A DNA stretch of 32,001 nucleotides from positions 1-32,001 of the forward strand of contig JADZAQ010000161.1 in the NCBI GenBank assembly GCA_020852555.1, given 5' to 3'. Origin of the DNA: Burkholderiales bacterium (GTDB lineage Bacteria; Pseudomonadota; Gammaproteobacteria; Burkholderiales; Casimicrobiaceae). The position numbers and the translations under genes were made by a program. The notes beneath the pieces are model-generated. The model was not told where the DNA came from. It did not search any database and was given only the letters and a program-made list of their open reading frames with translations. Of this stretch, positions 18,384-25,471 are shown piece by piece (positions within the stretch are counted from its first letter, which is position 1; every line of letters starts with the position of its first letter).

Positions 18384-18507
18384 GACAGTCGAGGAGTATG
18401 GGGTGCCGAGCGGTCGCTGGCGCGGTGTGGCGAGGACCAATGGGGAGTCGTGCAATTCGCATGCCAACGACGCCCGCTCGGCTGCGCGGAGTGCCGTTTG
18501 CACCGGC

Positions 18508-18536
18508 ATTCTCGACAACCGCGCCGGCAAAGTAAA
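18508..18536 (-). promoter_or_regulatory. Candidate sigma-70 promoter for the kinase operon
   Basis: On the minus strand TTTACT (18531-18536) and GAGAAT (18508-18513) are separated by 17 bases; each matches the consensus at four of six positions. It would give a leader of roughly 115 bases before the kinase ATG. Confidence 0.3.
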
Positions 18537-18657
18537 GGAACGCCGCGCACCACCGCATCATCGCCGCCGCCACCCAGCGTTCGATGGCGCCGGGAAAGTG
18601 CGACAATGCCGCGCGCACCCGCCCTTTCCGAGGCGGAGTTTTCCGACGAAAATCCCG

Positions 18658-19524
18658 ATGATCCTCAGCATGACCGGCTTTGCCGCGGCAACCGCCGAAT
18701 TATCGGGGGTCACCCTCGTCGTCGACCTGCGCTCGGTCAATCACCGCTACCTCGACCTCGCACTCCGGCTTCCCGACGAATTACGCGCCGCCGAGCCCGG
18801 GTTGCGGGAATTGCTGTCGGGGGCACTGCGGCGCGGCAAGGTCGAGTGCCGCGTGTCGCTGAACCGCACGCAGCAGGCGGCCACCGGGCTTGCCGTCGAC
18901 GGCCAGCGCGTGGCCGACCTCGCCGTGGCGGCGACGGAGGTCACCCGCGCGCTGCCCACGGCACGCCCGCTGTCGATCCACGAGATCCTGCGTTGGCCGG
19001 GCGTGCTGGCCGAGCCCAACGTCCCCGCGGCCGCGCTGACCGAGCGCCTCACCGCGCTGGTCGGCGAGGCGCTGCGCGAGCTCAACGCGGCGCGCCGCCG
19101 CGAGGGCGAGAAGACCGCCACCGTGCTCGAGGCCTGCTGCGCCGGCATCGAGGCGCAGGTCGCGCGCGTGCTGCCGCGGGTGCCGGCGATCCACGCCGCC
19201 TACCTCGACCGCCTCGCGACGCGCCTGCGCGAGGCGAACCTCGACCCGAACGAAGAGCGCCTGAAGCAGGAGCTCGCCCTGTTCGCCACCAAGGTCGACG
19301 TCGCCGAGGAACTGGCGCGCCTGACCACGCACGTCGCCGAAGTGCGGCGCGTCATCGCTGCCGGCGGCAGCGCCGGCAAGCGGCTCGACTTCCTCGCGCA
19401 GGAGTTGCACCGCGAGGCCAATACGCTCGGCTCGAAGTCGGTCGACGCCGAGGTCTCGCAGGCGTCGCTCGAACTGAAGGTGCTGATCGAGCAGATGCGC
19501 GAGCAGGTGCAGAACGTCGAGTAG
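18658..19524 (+). CDS. yicC: YicC/YloC family endoribonuclease-like protein
   Basis: This 288-residue protein matches YicC in length and at both ends: MILSMTGFAAATAE at the start, DLRSVNHRYLDLALRLP near residue 25, ELRAAEPGLRELL, and the C-terminal DUF1732-type block (DFLAQELHREANTLGSK and LIEQMREQVQNVE). E. coli YicC promotes RNA decay and family members act as ribonucleases. The start at 18658 gives the standard N-terminus. yicC (yloC) is often next to gmk; here the META-domain gene is placed between them. A weak GACAAT -10-like box is at 18602-18607. Confidence 0.93.
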   Translation: MILSMTGFAAATAELSGVTLVVDLRSVNHRYLDLALRLPDELRAAEPGLRELLSGALRRGKVECRVSLNRTQQAATGLAVDGQRVADLAVAATEVTRALPTARPLSIHEILRWPGVLAEPNVPAAALTERLTALVGEALRELNAARRREGEKTATVLEACCAGIEAQVARVLPRVPAIHAAYLDRLATRLREANLDPNEERLKQELALFATKVDVAEELARLTTHVAEVRRVIAAGGSAGKRLDFLAQELHREANTLGSKSVDAEVSQASLELKVLIEQMREQVQNVE

Positions 19525-19554
19525 ACGGCGCCCCGTCCGAACTCTTCGGCTTGG

Positions 19555-19560
19555 TAGAAT
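19555..19560 (+). promoter_or_regulatory. Candidate -10 box (TAGAAT) upstream of the META-domain gene
   Basis: TAGAAT lies 30 bases before the ATG at 19590 and just after the yicC stop. No recognisable -35 is found at 16-18 bases. It could start a transcript for the META gene and gmk-rpoZ-spoT. Confidence 0.3.
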
Positions 19561-19589
19561 CGCGGCACCCGTTCCTCGCGCGAGCCTCC

Positions 19590-20219
19590 ATGCGTATGCG
19601 TGTCGCAGTGCGTCCCGGAGTGCATTCGGTGCGCGAATCCGCTGCCGCGCTGGCGCGGCAGCGGTCGTCCCGAGCGCGCTGCCACCCGGTCGCATCCTCG
19701 CCATCGGCCGCCGGGCGCCGCGCACGGGCGCGATGGGTGGTCGACGCCGTTCTCGGCGCGCTGGCCCTGCTCGTGTTCGCGGTACCGGCGAGCGCGCTCG
19801 ATAGCGATGGCGCCTCCGCAAGCCATGCATCACGAGCGCCAGCCGCCGCGCCCGCGGCCAAGAAGCCGCCGACCCTGCGCAAGACCTACTGGAAGCTCGT
19901 CGCGCTCGACGGCAAGCCGGCACGCACCTTCAAGGACCAGCGCGAGCCGCACGTCGTTCTCGACGGCACCGAGATGCGAGTGAGCGGCAGCGGCGGCTGC
20001 AACAACCTCGTGGGCGGCTTCGAACAGGACGGCGCGCATCTGCGCTTCACGCAGATGGCCGGCACGATGATGATGTGCCCCGAAGGCATGGAGCAGGAGG
20101 CGGCACTCGTCAAGGCGCTCGAGAGCGCCGCGCGCTTCCGCATCGCCGGCGACGCGCTGACGCTCATCGACGCCAGAGGCAAGGCGATCGCCAAGTTCCG
20201 CGCCGGCACCCCGCGCTGA
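19590..20219 (+). CDS. META-domain (HslJ-like) exported protein
   Basis: From 19590 the product has 209 residues. The C-terminal ~115 residues are a META domain: TYWKLVALDGKPA, then MRVSGSGGCNNLVGGFEQ, FTQMAGTMMMCPEG and a final strand pair ending AKFRAGTPR. This domain is found in HslJ and other envelope proteins linked to stress and antibiotic tolerance. A hydrophobic segment, VVDAVLGALALLVFAVPASA at residues 50-69, looks like a signal peptide with an ASA cleavage site, followed by an Ala/Pro linker. The ~48 residues before it are Arg-rich and contain a long hairpin at DNA level, so the true start may be the GTG at 19737, although that gives a signal peptide without a basic n-region. No lipobox cysteine is seen. 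The stop overlaps the gmk ribosome site. Confidence 0.75.
   Translation: MRMRVAVRPGVHSVRESAAALARQRSSRARCHPVASSPSAAGRRARARWVVDAVLGALALLVFAVPASALDSDGASASHASRAPAAAPAAKKPPTLRKTYWKLVALDGKPARTFKDQREPHVVLDGTEMRVSGSGGCNNLVGGFEQDGAHLRFTQMAGTMMMCPEGMEQEAALVKALESAARFRIAGDALTLIDARGKAIAKFRAGTPR
19639..19664. repeat. Perfect 12-bp inverted repeat at the 5' end of the META gene
   Basis: CCGCTGCCGCGC (19639-19650) and GCGCGGCAGCGG (19653-19664) are exact complements separated by TG. It lies 49 bases after the proposed ATG of the META gene. No T-tract follows, so it is not a standard terminator. Confidence 0.6.
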
Positions 20220-20223
20220 GGTG
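20218..20223 (+). promoter_or_regulatory. Ribosome binding site deciding the gmk start
   Basis: GAGGTG overlaps the META stop codon and lies nine bases before the ATG at 20233. It favours this start over the in-frame GTG at 20221, which overlaps the site itself. Confidence 0.6.
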
Positions 20224-20232
20224 GGCAAGCGC

Positions 20233-20907
20233 ATGCGTGGTCCCGCCGACCCCACGGCCGCCCCGACGGTCATCGCCACCCTGGCGCCGCCGGCGTCGGG
20301 GTGCCTGTTCGTACTCGCCGCTCCGTCGGGCGCCGGCAAGACGAGCCTGGTGCGCGCGCTCCTCGAACGCGAGCCCGGGATGCGGCTGTCGGTGTCGTAC
20401 ACCACGCGCGTGCCGCGCCCGGGCGAGCGCGACGGCGTCGATTACCACTTCGTCGACGAGGCGACGTTCCTCGCGCTGCGTGACCGCGGCGAGTTCCTCG
20501 AACACGCGCACGTGCACGGCCACTGGTACGCGACCTCGGCCACGTGGCTCGCCGCCCAAGTCGCGGCGGGACACGACGTCCTCCTCGAGATCGATTGGCA
20601 GGGCGCCCGCCAAGTGCGCACGCTGATCCCGGGGTCGGTCCTGATCTTCATCCTGCCGCCGTCGCTCGCCTCGCTCGAGGAACGGTTGAACCGGCGCGGG
20701 CAGGACGCACCGGAGGTGATCGCGCGCCGTGTCGATGCCGCGCGCGAAGAGATGCGCCACGTCGGCGAATTCGATTATGTTATTATGAATCAGGACTTTG
20801 CGAGAGCGGTCGACGATCTTTCGGTCATCGTGCGCGCGGCGCGACTCGCCGCGTCGCGGCAGCAGGCGCGCCACGCCGTGCTCATCGCCAAACTCTTGCA
20901 CCCATAA
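20233..20907 (+). CDS. gmk: Guanylate kinase
   Basis: This 224-residue cytosolic enzyme phosphorylates GMP to GDP with ATP. The P-loop is APSGAGKTS (residues 30-38), followed by the GMP-binding block VSYTTRVPRPGERDGVDYHF and FLEHAHVHGHWYAT. Then come the LLEIDWQGARQVR segment, the lid region (FILPPSLASLEERLNRRG) and EFDYVIMNQDF. The N-terminus is about 20 residues longer than E. coli Gmk and Pro/Ala-rich. rpoZ starts 15 bases after its stop, giving a gmk-rpoZ-spoT operon that ties guanine nucleotide supply to ppGpp control. The AT-rich run at 20774-20790 is explained by the conserved DYVIMN codons. Confidence 0.96.
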   Translation: MRGPADPTAAPTVIATLAPPASGCLFVLAAPSGAGKTSLVRALLEREPGMRLSVSYTTRVPRPGERDGVDYHFVDEATFLALRDRGEFLEHAHVHGHWYATSATWLAAQVAAGHDVLLEIDWQGARQVRTLIPGSVLIFILPPSLASLEERLNRRGQDAPEVIARRVDAAREEMRHVGEFDYVIMNQDFARAVDDLSVIVRAARLAASRQQARHAVLIAKLLHP

Positions 20908-20922
20908 TCCACCGGAGCACCC

Positions 20923-21150
20923 ATGGCCCGCATCACGATCGAGGACTGCCTCGCCAGGATTCCCAATCGCTTCGAGCTGACGCTCGCCGCGACCAACCGC
21001 GCCCGGCAGATCACCGCCGGCTCCGCACCGATGGTCGACGCCGACCGCGACAAGCCGACGGTCATCGCGCTGCGCGAGATGGCGGCGGGCAAGTTCGGCA
21101 TCGAGATGTTGACCAAGACCGGGCCGACGCTGCCGACCACCAGCATTTGA
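20923..21150 (+). CDS. rpoZ: RNA polymerase omega subunit
   Basis: This 75-residue omega subunit assists folding of beta-prime and forms part of a ppGpp-binding site on RNA polymerase in proteobacteria. It begins [29 protein letters not shown], followed by [16 protein letters not shown], the standard omega signature. It is shorter than E. coli omega (91 residues), lacking the C-terminal tail. A GGAG site lies seven bases before the ATG. It sits between gmk and spoT with gaps of 15 and 32 bases. Confidence 0.96.
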   Translation: MARITIEDCLARIPNRFELTLAATNRARQITAGSAPMVDADRDKPTVIALREMAAGKFGIEMLTKTGPTLPTTSI

Positions 21151-21182
21151 TTCGCCGCGATCCCGGACGCATGTAAGAACGC

Positions 21183-23315
21183 ATGTCCGAGATCGCGGAG
21201 TTCACCAAGCGCCTGGGCCACTATCTCCCGGCCCCGGACGTCGCGCTCGTCAATCGCGCCTTCGAGTTCTCCGAAACGGCGCACCGCGGCCAGTTGCGCA
21301 AATCGGGCGAGCCGTACATCACGCACCCGCTGGCGGTGGCGTCAATCCTGTCGCAATGGCGGCTCGATGCGCAGGGCCTCGCCGCCGCGCTCCTCCACGA
21401 CGTCATGGAGGACAGCGCGGTCAGCAAGACCGAGATCGAAAAGAGGTTTGGCGGGCCCGTGGCCGAGATGGTCGACGGCGTGTCCAAGCTCAACCAGATC
21501 GAGTTCACGAGCCGTGAGGAGGTCCAGGCGGAGAGCTTTCGCAAGATGCTTCTCGCGATGGCGCACGACGTGCGCGTCATCCTCATCAAGCTCGCCGATC
21601 GCCTGCACAACATGCGCACGCTCGATGCCATGGCGCCCGCGCAGCGCAAGCGCATCGCGAAAGAGACGCTCGACATCTACGCGCCGATCGCCAATCGGCT
21701 TGGCCTCAATTCGCTCTACCTCGAGTTGCAGAACCTGTCGTTCAAGCAGCTCAACCCGATGCGCTACCGCGTGCTCGCGTCGTCGATCAAGGCGGCGCGC
21801 GGCAATCGCCGCGAGGTGATGAACCGGCTGCTCGACACGATCCGCGAAGGGCTCGCCAAGGAGAACGTCGTCGCGGTGGTCAACGGACGCGAGAAATCGC
21901 TCTACTCGGTCTACAGCAAGATGCGCGAGAAGCGCTGCAGCTTCGCGCAGGTGTTCGACATCTATGGCGTGCGCGTGCTGGTCGCCGACAAGACCAACTG
22001 CTACGCCGCCCTCGGTGTCCTGCACGAGCTGTACAAGCCCATCCCCGGGAAATTCAAGGACTACATCGCGATCCCCAAGGCCAACGGCTACCAGTCGCTG
22101 CACACCACGCTCTTCGGTCCGTTCGGCACGCCGCTCGAAGTACAGGTCCGCACCCACGACATGCACCGCGTGGCCGAAGCGGGCGTGGCCGCGCATTGGC
22201 TGTACAAGGCGGGCGGCGAGCTCGATCTCGCCGAGGCGCAGCGCGAAACGTCGCGCTGGCTGCAAAGCCTCCTCGAGATCCAGTCCGATACCAAGGACTC
22301 GATGGAGTTCCTGGAGAACGTCAAGGGTGACCTCTTTCCGGACGAGATCTACGTCTTCACGCCGAAAGGCAAGATCATGGCGCTGCCGCGTGGCGCGACC
22401 GCGGTCGATTTCGCCTACGGCGTGCACACCGACATCGGCCACCACTGCGTCGCGGCACGCATCAACTACGACCTGCTGCCGCTACGCACCGAGTTGAAGA
22501 ACGGCGACCACGTCGAGATCCTCACCTCCCCCACCGCGCGCCCCAATCCGTCGTGGCTGTCGTTCGTCGGCACGGGCAAGGCCCGCTCGCGCATCCGGCA
22601 TTACCTGAAGGGCTTGCAGCAGAAGGAGTCCGCTGCTCTCGGCGAGCGGCTGCTCGACCAGGCGCTCGCCACGCTCAAGGTCGAGCCGCAGGCGATCTCC
22701 TGGGACCGCTGGGAGGCGCTCGCCAAGGAGTATGGAGCAAAGAGCCAGCTCGACATCCTGGCTGACATCGGCTTGGGCAAGCGCCTCTCCTTCGTCGTCG
22801 CGCAAGCGCTCACCAAGGTACCGGGAAAGCCCGACGATCCCGCGCAGGCGCCGATGCCAGGCAAGCTCGGCGCGCTCACGCTGCGCGGCGTCGAAGGCGT
22901 GGCGATCCAGTATGCGAAATGCTGCCGGCCGATCCCGGGTGACGCGATCATCGGCCAGTTCCGCCGCGGTCAGGGGCTCGTCGTGCACACGCGCGATTGC
23001 GTGACGCTGAAGAAGCAGCGCGGCGAGCCGGGTGAACTCGTCGACGTCGAGTGGGCGCCCGAAGTGCAAGGCGTCTTCGGTACCGGCATCCGACTCCTGG
23101 TCGCCGACCGCCCTGGTCTCCTCGCCGCCATCGCCACCGCGATCGGCGACGCCGAAGCGAACATCGACACCGTGTCGATGGAGCGCCCCGACGGCGCCGA
23201 GGTGATCGCGATGTTCTTTGGCGTGCAGGTGCGCGATCGGCGCCACCTCGCGCAGGTGTTGCGCGCGCTGCGGCGCATCGCCGACGTCAAGCGGGCGGCG
23301 CGTACGCGGACCTGA
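21183..23315 (+). CDS. spoT: Bifunctional (p)ppGpp synthetase/hydrolase of the Rel/SpoT family
   Basis: This 710-residue enzyme hydrolyses, and probably also makes, (p)ppGpp. The N-terminal HD hydrolase has H48, H72-D73 and E76-D77 (LLHDVMEDS) and KLADRLHNMRTL, all intact. The synthetase domain has FDIYGVRVLVADKTNCY and IAIPKANGYQSLHTTLFGP. The TGS domain begins DEIYVFTPKGKIMALPRGATAVDFAY. The C-terminal zinc-finger-like helical region (CCRPIPGDAIIGQFRRG) and an ACT domain (GIRLLVADRPGLLAAIATAIGDAEANID) complete the long-RSH layout. The intact HD domain distinguishes it from RelA. It is the last gene of the gmk-rpoZ-spoT group. No clear terminator follows. Confidence 0.95.
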   Translation: MSEIAEFTKRLGHYLPAPDVALVNRAFEFSETAHRGQLRKSGEPYITHPLAVASILSQWRLDAQGLAAALLHDVMEDSAVSKTEIEKRFGGPVAEMVDGVSKLNQIEFTSREEVQAESFRKMLLAMAHDVRVILIKLADRLHNMRTLDAMAPAQRKRIAKETLDIYAPIANRLGLNSLYLELQNLSFKQLNPMRYRVLASSIKAARGNRREVMNRLLDTIREGLAKENVVAVVNGREKSLYSVYSKMREKRCSFAQVFDIYGVRVLVADKTNCYAALGVLHELYKPIPGKFKDYIAIPKANGYQSLHTTLFGPFGTPLEVQVRTHDMHRVAEAGVAAHWLYKAGGELDLAEAQRETSRWLQSLLEIQSDTKDSMEFLENVKGDLFPDEIYVFTPKGKIMALPRGATAVDFAYGVHTDIGHHCVAARINYDLLPLRTELKNGDHVEILTSPTARPNPSWLSFVGTGKARSRIRHYLKGLQQKESAALGERLLDQALATLKVEPQAISWDRWEALAKEYGAKSQLDILADIGLGKRLSFVVAQALTKVPGKPDDPAQAPMPGKLGALTLRGVEGVAIQYAKCCRPIPGDAIIGQFRRGQGLVVHTRDCVTLKKQRGEPGELVDVEWAPEVQGVFGTGIRLLVADRPGLLAAIATAIGDAEANIDTVSMERPDGAEVIAMFFGVQVRDRRHLAQVLRALRRIADVKRAARTRT

Positions 23316-23387
23316 GAGCGCGGTCTGCGTGAGCGCGCCTACGCGGCGCGACCGCGAGCCGGGCGACCGCGGGAATGAGGCGGCGGC

Positions 23388-23705
23388 CTACGCCGCTGGC
23401 GGGGTCAGGAGCTTTTGCAGCTCGCCGCTCGAATACATCTCGCGCACGATGTCGCAGCCGCCGACGAATTCGCCGTTCACGTACAACTGCGGAATGGTCG
23501 GCCAGTTGGCGTAATCCTTGATGCCCTGGCGGACTTCCTCGTCGGCCAGCACGTTGACCGAGTAGTAGTCGGCGACCCCGCAGCGCTTCAGGATCTCGGC
23601 CACGGTGGCCGAAAAACCACACTGCGGAAATTGCGGCGTGCCCTTCATGTACAGCACCACGGGATGCGTGGTGACTTGGGTGCGGATGGTGTCTTGAACG
23701 CTCAT
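23388..23705 (-). CDS. grxD: Monothiol glutaredoxin, Grx4 type
   Basis: This 105-residue monothiol glutaredoxin carries the CGFS active site (C29) in [13 protein letters not shown], followed by [19 protein letters not shown] with the glutathione-binding TVP-like and GGCD motifs. Family members carry [2Fe-2S] clusters with BolA proteins and glutathione for cluster delivery and iron regulation. A GGAG ribosome site precedes the ATG at 23705. A TAGAAT-like -10 box is at 23732-23737 on the minus strand, without a good -35. The gene converges with spoT. Confidence 0.95.
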   Translation of the reverse strand: MSVQDTIRTQVTTHPVVLYMKGTPQFPQCGFSATVAEILKRCGVADYYSVNVLADEEVRQGIKDYANWPTIPQLYVNGEFVGGCDIVREMYSSGELQKLLTPPAA

Positions 23706-23765
23706 GGATGCTCCGGCGCGAGGGATGCCTGATTCTACCTTCTGTGGGGACGGCAGCCGGCCGCT

Positions 23766-24740
23766 TCAACCGGCGTAGCGGCGCGTACCCGCGGTGACCA
23801 CGTAATCGGGACGCCCGGTGGCGAGCCAGGTCACGATGTTGCGCGCCGCCTTGCGTCGCAGCTCCTTTTCCGCCTCCACGGAATAGAACGCGGCGTGCGG
23901 CGTGAGGATCACCCGCGGATGCGCGAGGAGCGGCGAGCCTGGCGGCACCGGCTCCTCGGGCAGCACGTCGAGGCCCGCTGCGCGGACCGATCCCGCATGC
24001 AACGCGGCCACGAGATCCGGAATGTTCACGATCGCGCCGCGCGCGGTATTGACGAAGTACGTGCCGGGCTTCATCGCGCCGAAGAACGCCGCGTCGAGCA
24101 TACCGCGCGTCTCGCGGGTGAGCGGCGTGTGCACCGACACCACGTCGGCGGTCCGCGCGAGATCGGCGAGCGAGGGCACGCGCTCGACGTACGCCGGAAA
24201 ATCGCCGTCGATGAGGTAAGGGTCGTAGGCGACCACGCGCGCGAAGGCATTGCGCGCGATGTGCGCCATGCGCTTGCCGATGCGGCCCAGGCCGACGATG
24301 CCGAGCGTCAGCGACGAGGCACGCGGAATGGCGCCCGACGATTCGAAGTGCCAGGTGCCGGCGCGCACGTCGCGATCGTACGCGACCACGTTGCGGATCG
24401 ACGCCAGCGCGAGCGCCAGCGCGTGCGTGGCGACCTCGCCCACGCCGTAATCGGGCGAGTTCGCGACCCAGACCCCCGCCGTCGCGCACGCCTCGGTGTC
24501 GACCGTGTCGAAGCCGGCACCGATGCGGCTCACGATCCCGACCGCGGGCAACGCCGCGATCACTTTCGCGGTGATCGGCGCGTACTGCAAGAGGATCGCG
24601 CAGCAATCCCGACCGTGAGCGATCACCTCGTCTTCGGTTTTGCATTGCGCGGTCACGATCTCGACCCCTGCGGGGTCGAAGATGGCGCGCTCGAGAGCGA
24701 TGTCGGGATAGTCGTTGTCGGCGTAGAGGATGCGCGGCAT
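23766..24740 (-). CDS. NAD-dependent D-2-hydroxyacid dehydrogenase
   Basis: This 324-residue enzyme belongs to the D-isomer-specific 2-hydroxyacid dehydrogenases (phosphoglycerate dehydrogenase/CtBP-like branch). The Rossmann motif is GIVGLGRIG (147-155), with D173 (AYDPY) favouring NAD over NADP. Catalytic residues are R234 (NTARGAIVN), E263 (LPEEP) and H282 (LTPHAAFYS). There is no ACT domain, so it is a short form; the substrate cannot be told from sequence, and it should not be called SerA. I chose the ATG at 24740 (MPRILYADNDYPD) over a longer frame from 24797 whose extra residues are unlike the family. It lies upstream of grxD by 60 bp in the same direction and is divergent from the cold-shock gene. 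Confidence 0.9.
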   Translation of the reverse strand: MPRILYADNDYPDIALERAIFDPAGVEIVTAQCKTEDEVIAHGRDCCAILLQYAPITAKVIAALPAVGIVSRIGAGFDTVDTEACATAGVWVANSPDYGVGEVATHALALALASIRNVVAYDRDVRAGTWHFESSGAIPRASSLTLGIVGLGRIGKRMAHIARNAFARVVAYDPYLIDGDFPAYVERVPSLADLARTADVVSVHTPLTRETRGMLDAAFFGAMKPGTYFVNTARGAIVNIPDLVAALHAGSVRAAGLDVLPEEPVPPGSPLLAHPRVILTPHAAFYSVEAEKELRRKAARNIVTWLATGRPDYVVTAGTRRYAG

Positions 24741-24917
24741 GGCGTTTGGCGGGAACCAGGCGAGGGATGCGCCGGCGCCGGCGCAATGAGCCCGCAAGCG
24801 TACGGGGAGCCGCCGTCTCCGGTCAAGGCAGAGGCCGGCAAAGGCAGGTCCGCCCGGAACTTATCGTCGTGGCAGGTGGTCTCTTTTCGAGGGTAGCTTC
24901 GCCGCAGGGAGGGGTAT

Positions 24918-24946
24918 TTCCAAATGGCGGCGCTTCGCGTATGCTC
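24918..24946 (+). promoter_or_regulatory. Candidate sigma-70 promoter of the cold-shock gene
   Basis: TTTCCA (24918-24923) and TATGCT (24941-24946) are separated by 17 bases. Transcription from about 24953 would give a leader of about 158 bases, close to the long leader known for E. coli cspA. Confidence 0.5.
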
Positions 24947-25064
24947 CCAAAGGTGTTTTGTTTCAAGTACTTTAAGCACGCCCAAGCCCGGTCGGCGGCG
25001 CGGCAGCAGTCGCGCCGTTTGTGATTGCGGTTCCGTACTTTTCTGTCCTTGAGAATGAAACATG

Positions 25065-25080
25065 GGGCGGGCACCCGCCC
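25065..25080 (+). repeat. GC hairpin in the cold-shock gene leader
   Basis: GGGCGGG (25065-25071) and CCCGCCC (25074-25080) are complementary around CA, giving a tight stem of about six pairs. It lies 30 bases before the ATG and just upstream of the TTGAGGAA ribosome site. Confidence 0.5.
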
Positions 25081-25110
25081 GCCGATCACTAATCTTGAGG
25101 AAATTCGGAA

Positions 25111-25314
25111 ATGGCAACTGGTACCGTGAAGTGGTTCAACGATGCGAAGGGCTTCGGCTTCATTACGCCCGACGGCGGAGGCGAGGATCTCTTCGCGCAT
25201 TTCTCCGCGATCAACATGCCTGGGTTCAAGACCCTGAAGGAAGGCCAGAAGGTCTCCTTCGAGGTTACGCAGGGCCCGAAGGGCAAGCAGGCGAGCAACA
25301 TCCAGGCAGGCTGA
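25111..25314 (+). CDS. csp: CspA-family cold-shock RNA chaperone
   Basis: This 67-residue OB-fold protein binds single-stranded RNA or DNA and melts RNA structure. RNP1 is KGFGFIT (residues 13-19) and the RNP2 region is DLFAHFSAI (26-34), where VFVHF is the usual wording. The start [16 protein letters not shown] and the length match the family. A GAGGAA ribosome site precedes the ATG. It has its own promoter and a strong terminator, so it is monocistronic. Sequence alone does not say whether it is cold-induced or constitutive; the long leader hints at post-transcriptional control. Confidence 0.96.
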   Translation: MATGTVKWFNDAKGFGFITPDGGGEDLFAHFSAINMPGFKTLKEGQKVSFEVTQGPKGKQASNIQAG

Positions 25315-25413
25315 CGCCGCGCGGATCGCGCGGGTTCGGCGGCATCCGCCGGGTCCCGCGAAGCGCTGCTCGCTGGCGTCGATCCGACCGCGTGTGCCCG
25401 CCAGGGCGCGCCA

Positions 25414-25447
25414 GAGAAAAAGCCGGGCAATCGCCCGGCTTTTTCTC
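25414..25447. terminator. Bidirectional intrinsic terminator, 15-bp perfect stem
   Basis: The arms at 25414-25428 and 25433-25447 are fully complementary: GAGAAAAA plus GCCGGGC, a loop of four bases, GCCCGGC plus TTTTTCTC. With T-runs on both strands it can stop the cold-shock transcript from the left and the giant DUF11 transcript from the right. Confidence 0.93.
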
Positions 25448-25471
25448 GTTGCACGTCACACGCGCTGCTTA

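Larger units (their letters stand above)
24741..25110. other. Divergent intergenic region upstream of the cold-shock gene
   Basis: This 370-base gap lies between the dehydrogenase start and the cold-shock ATG. It contains a candidate promoter (24918-24946), a leader of about 158 bases and a GC hairpin (25065-25080). Its 24947-25060 part is less GC-rich than the flanks (TTTTGTTTCAAGTACTTTAA). Nothing indicates a further protein gene. Confidence 0.6.

Noticed and set aside
16480-18618. A single 712-residue kinase-phosphatase fusion
   Set aside because: The upstream part of this frame is a shadow of the kinase, which is encoded in another frame. The PP2C has its own ATG at 17400 with a standard N-terminus.
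20774-20790. AT-rich stretch in gmk as an internal rpoZ promoter
   Set aside because: The bases encode the conserved DYVIMN of guanylate kinase and there is no -35 match.
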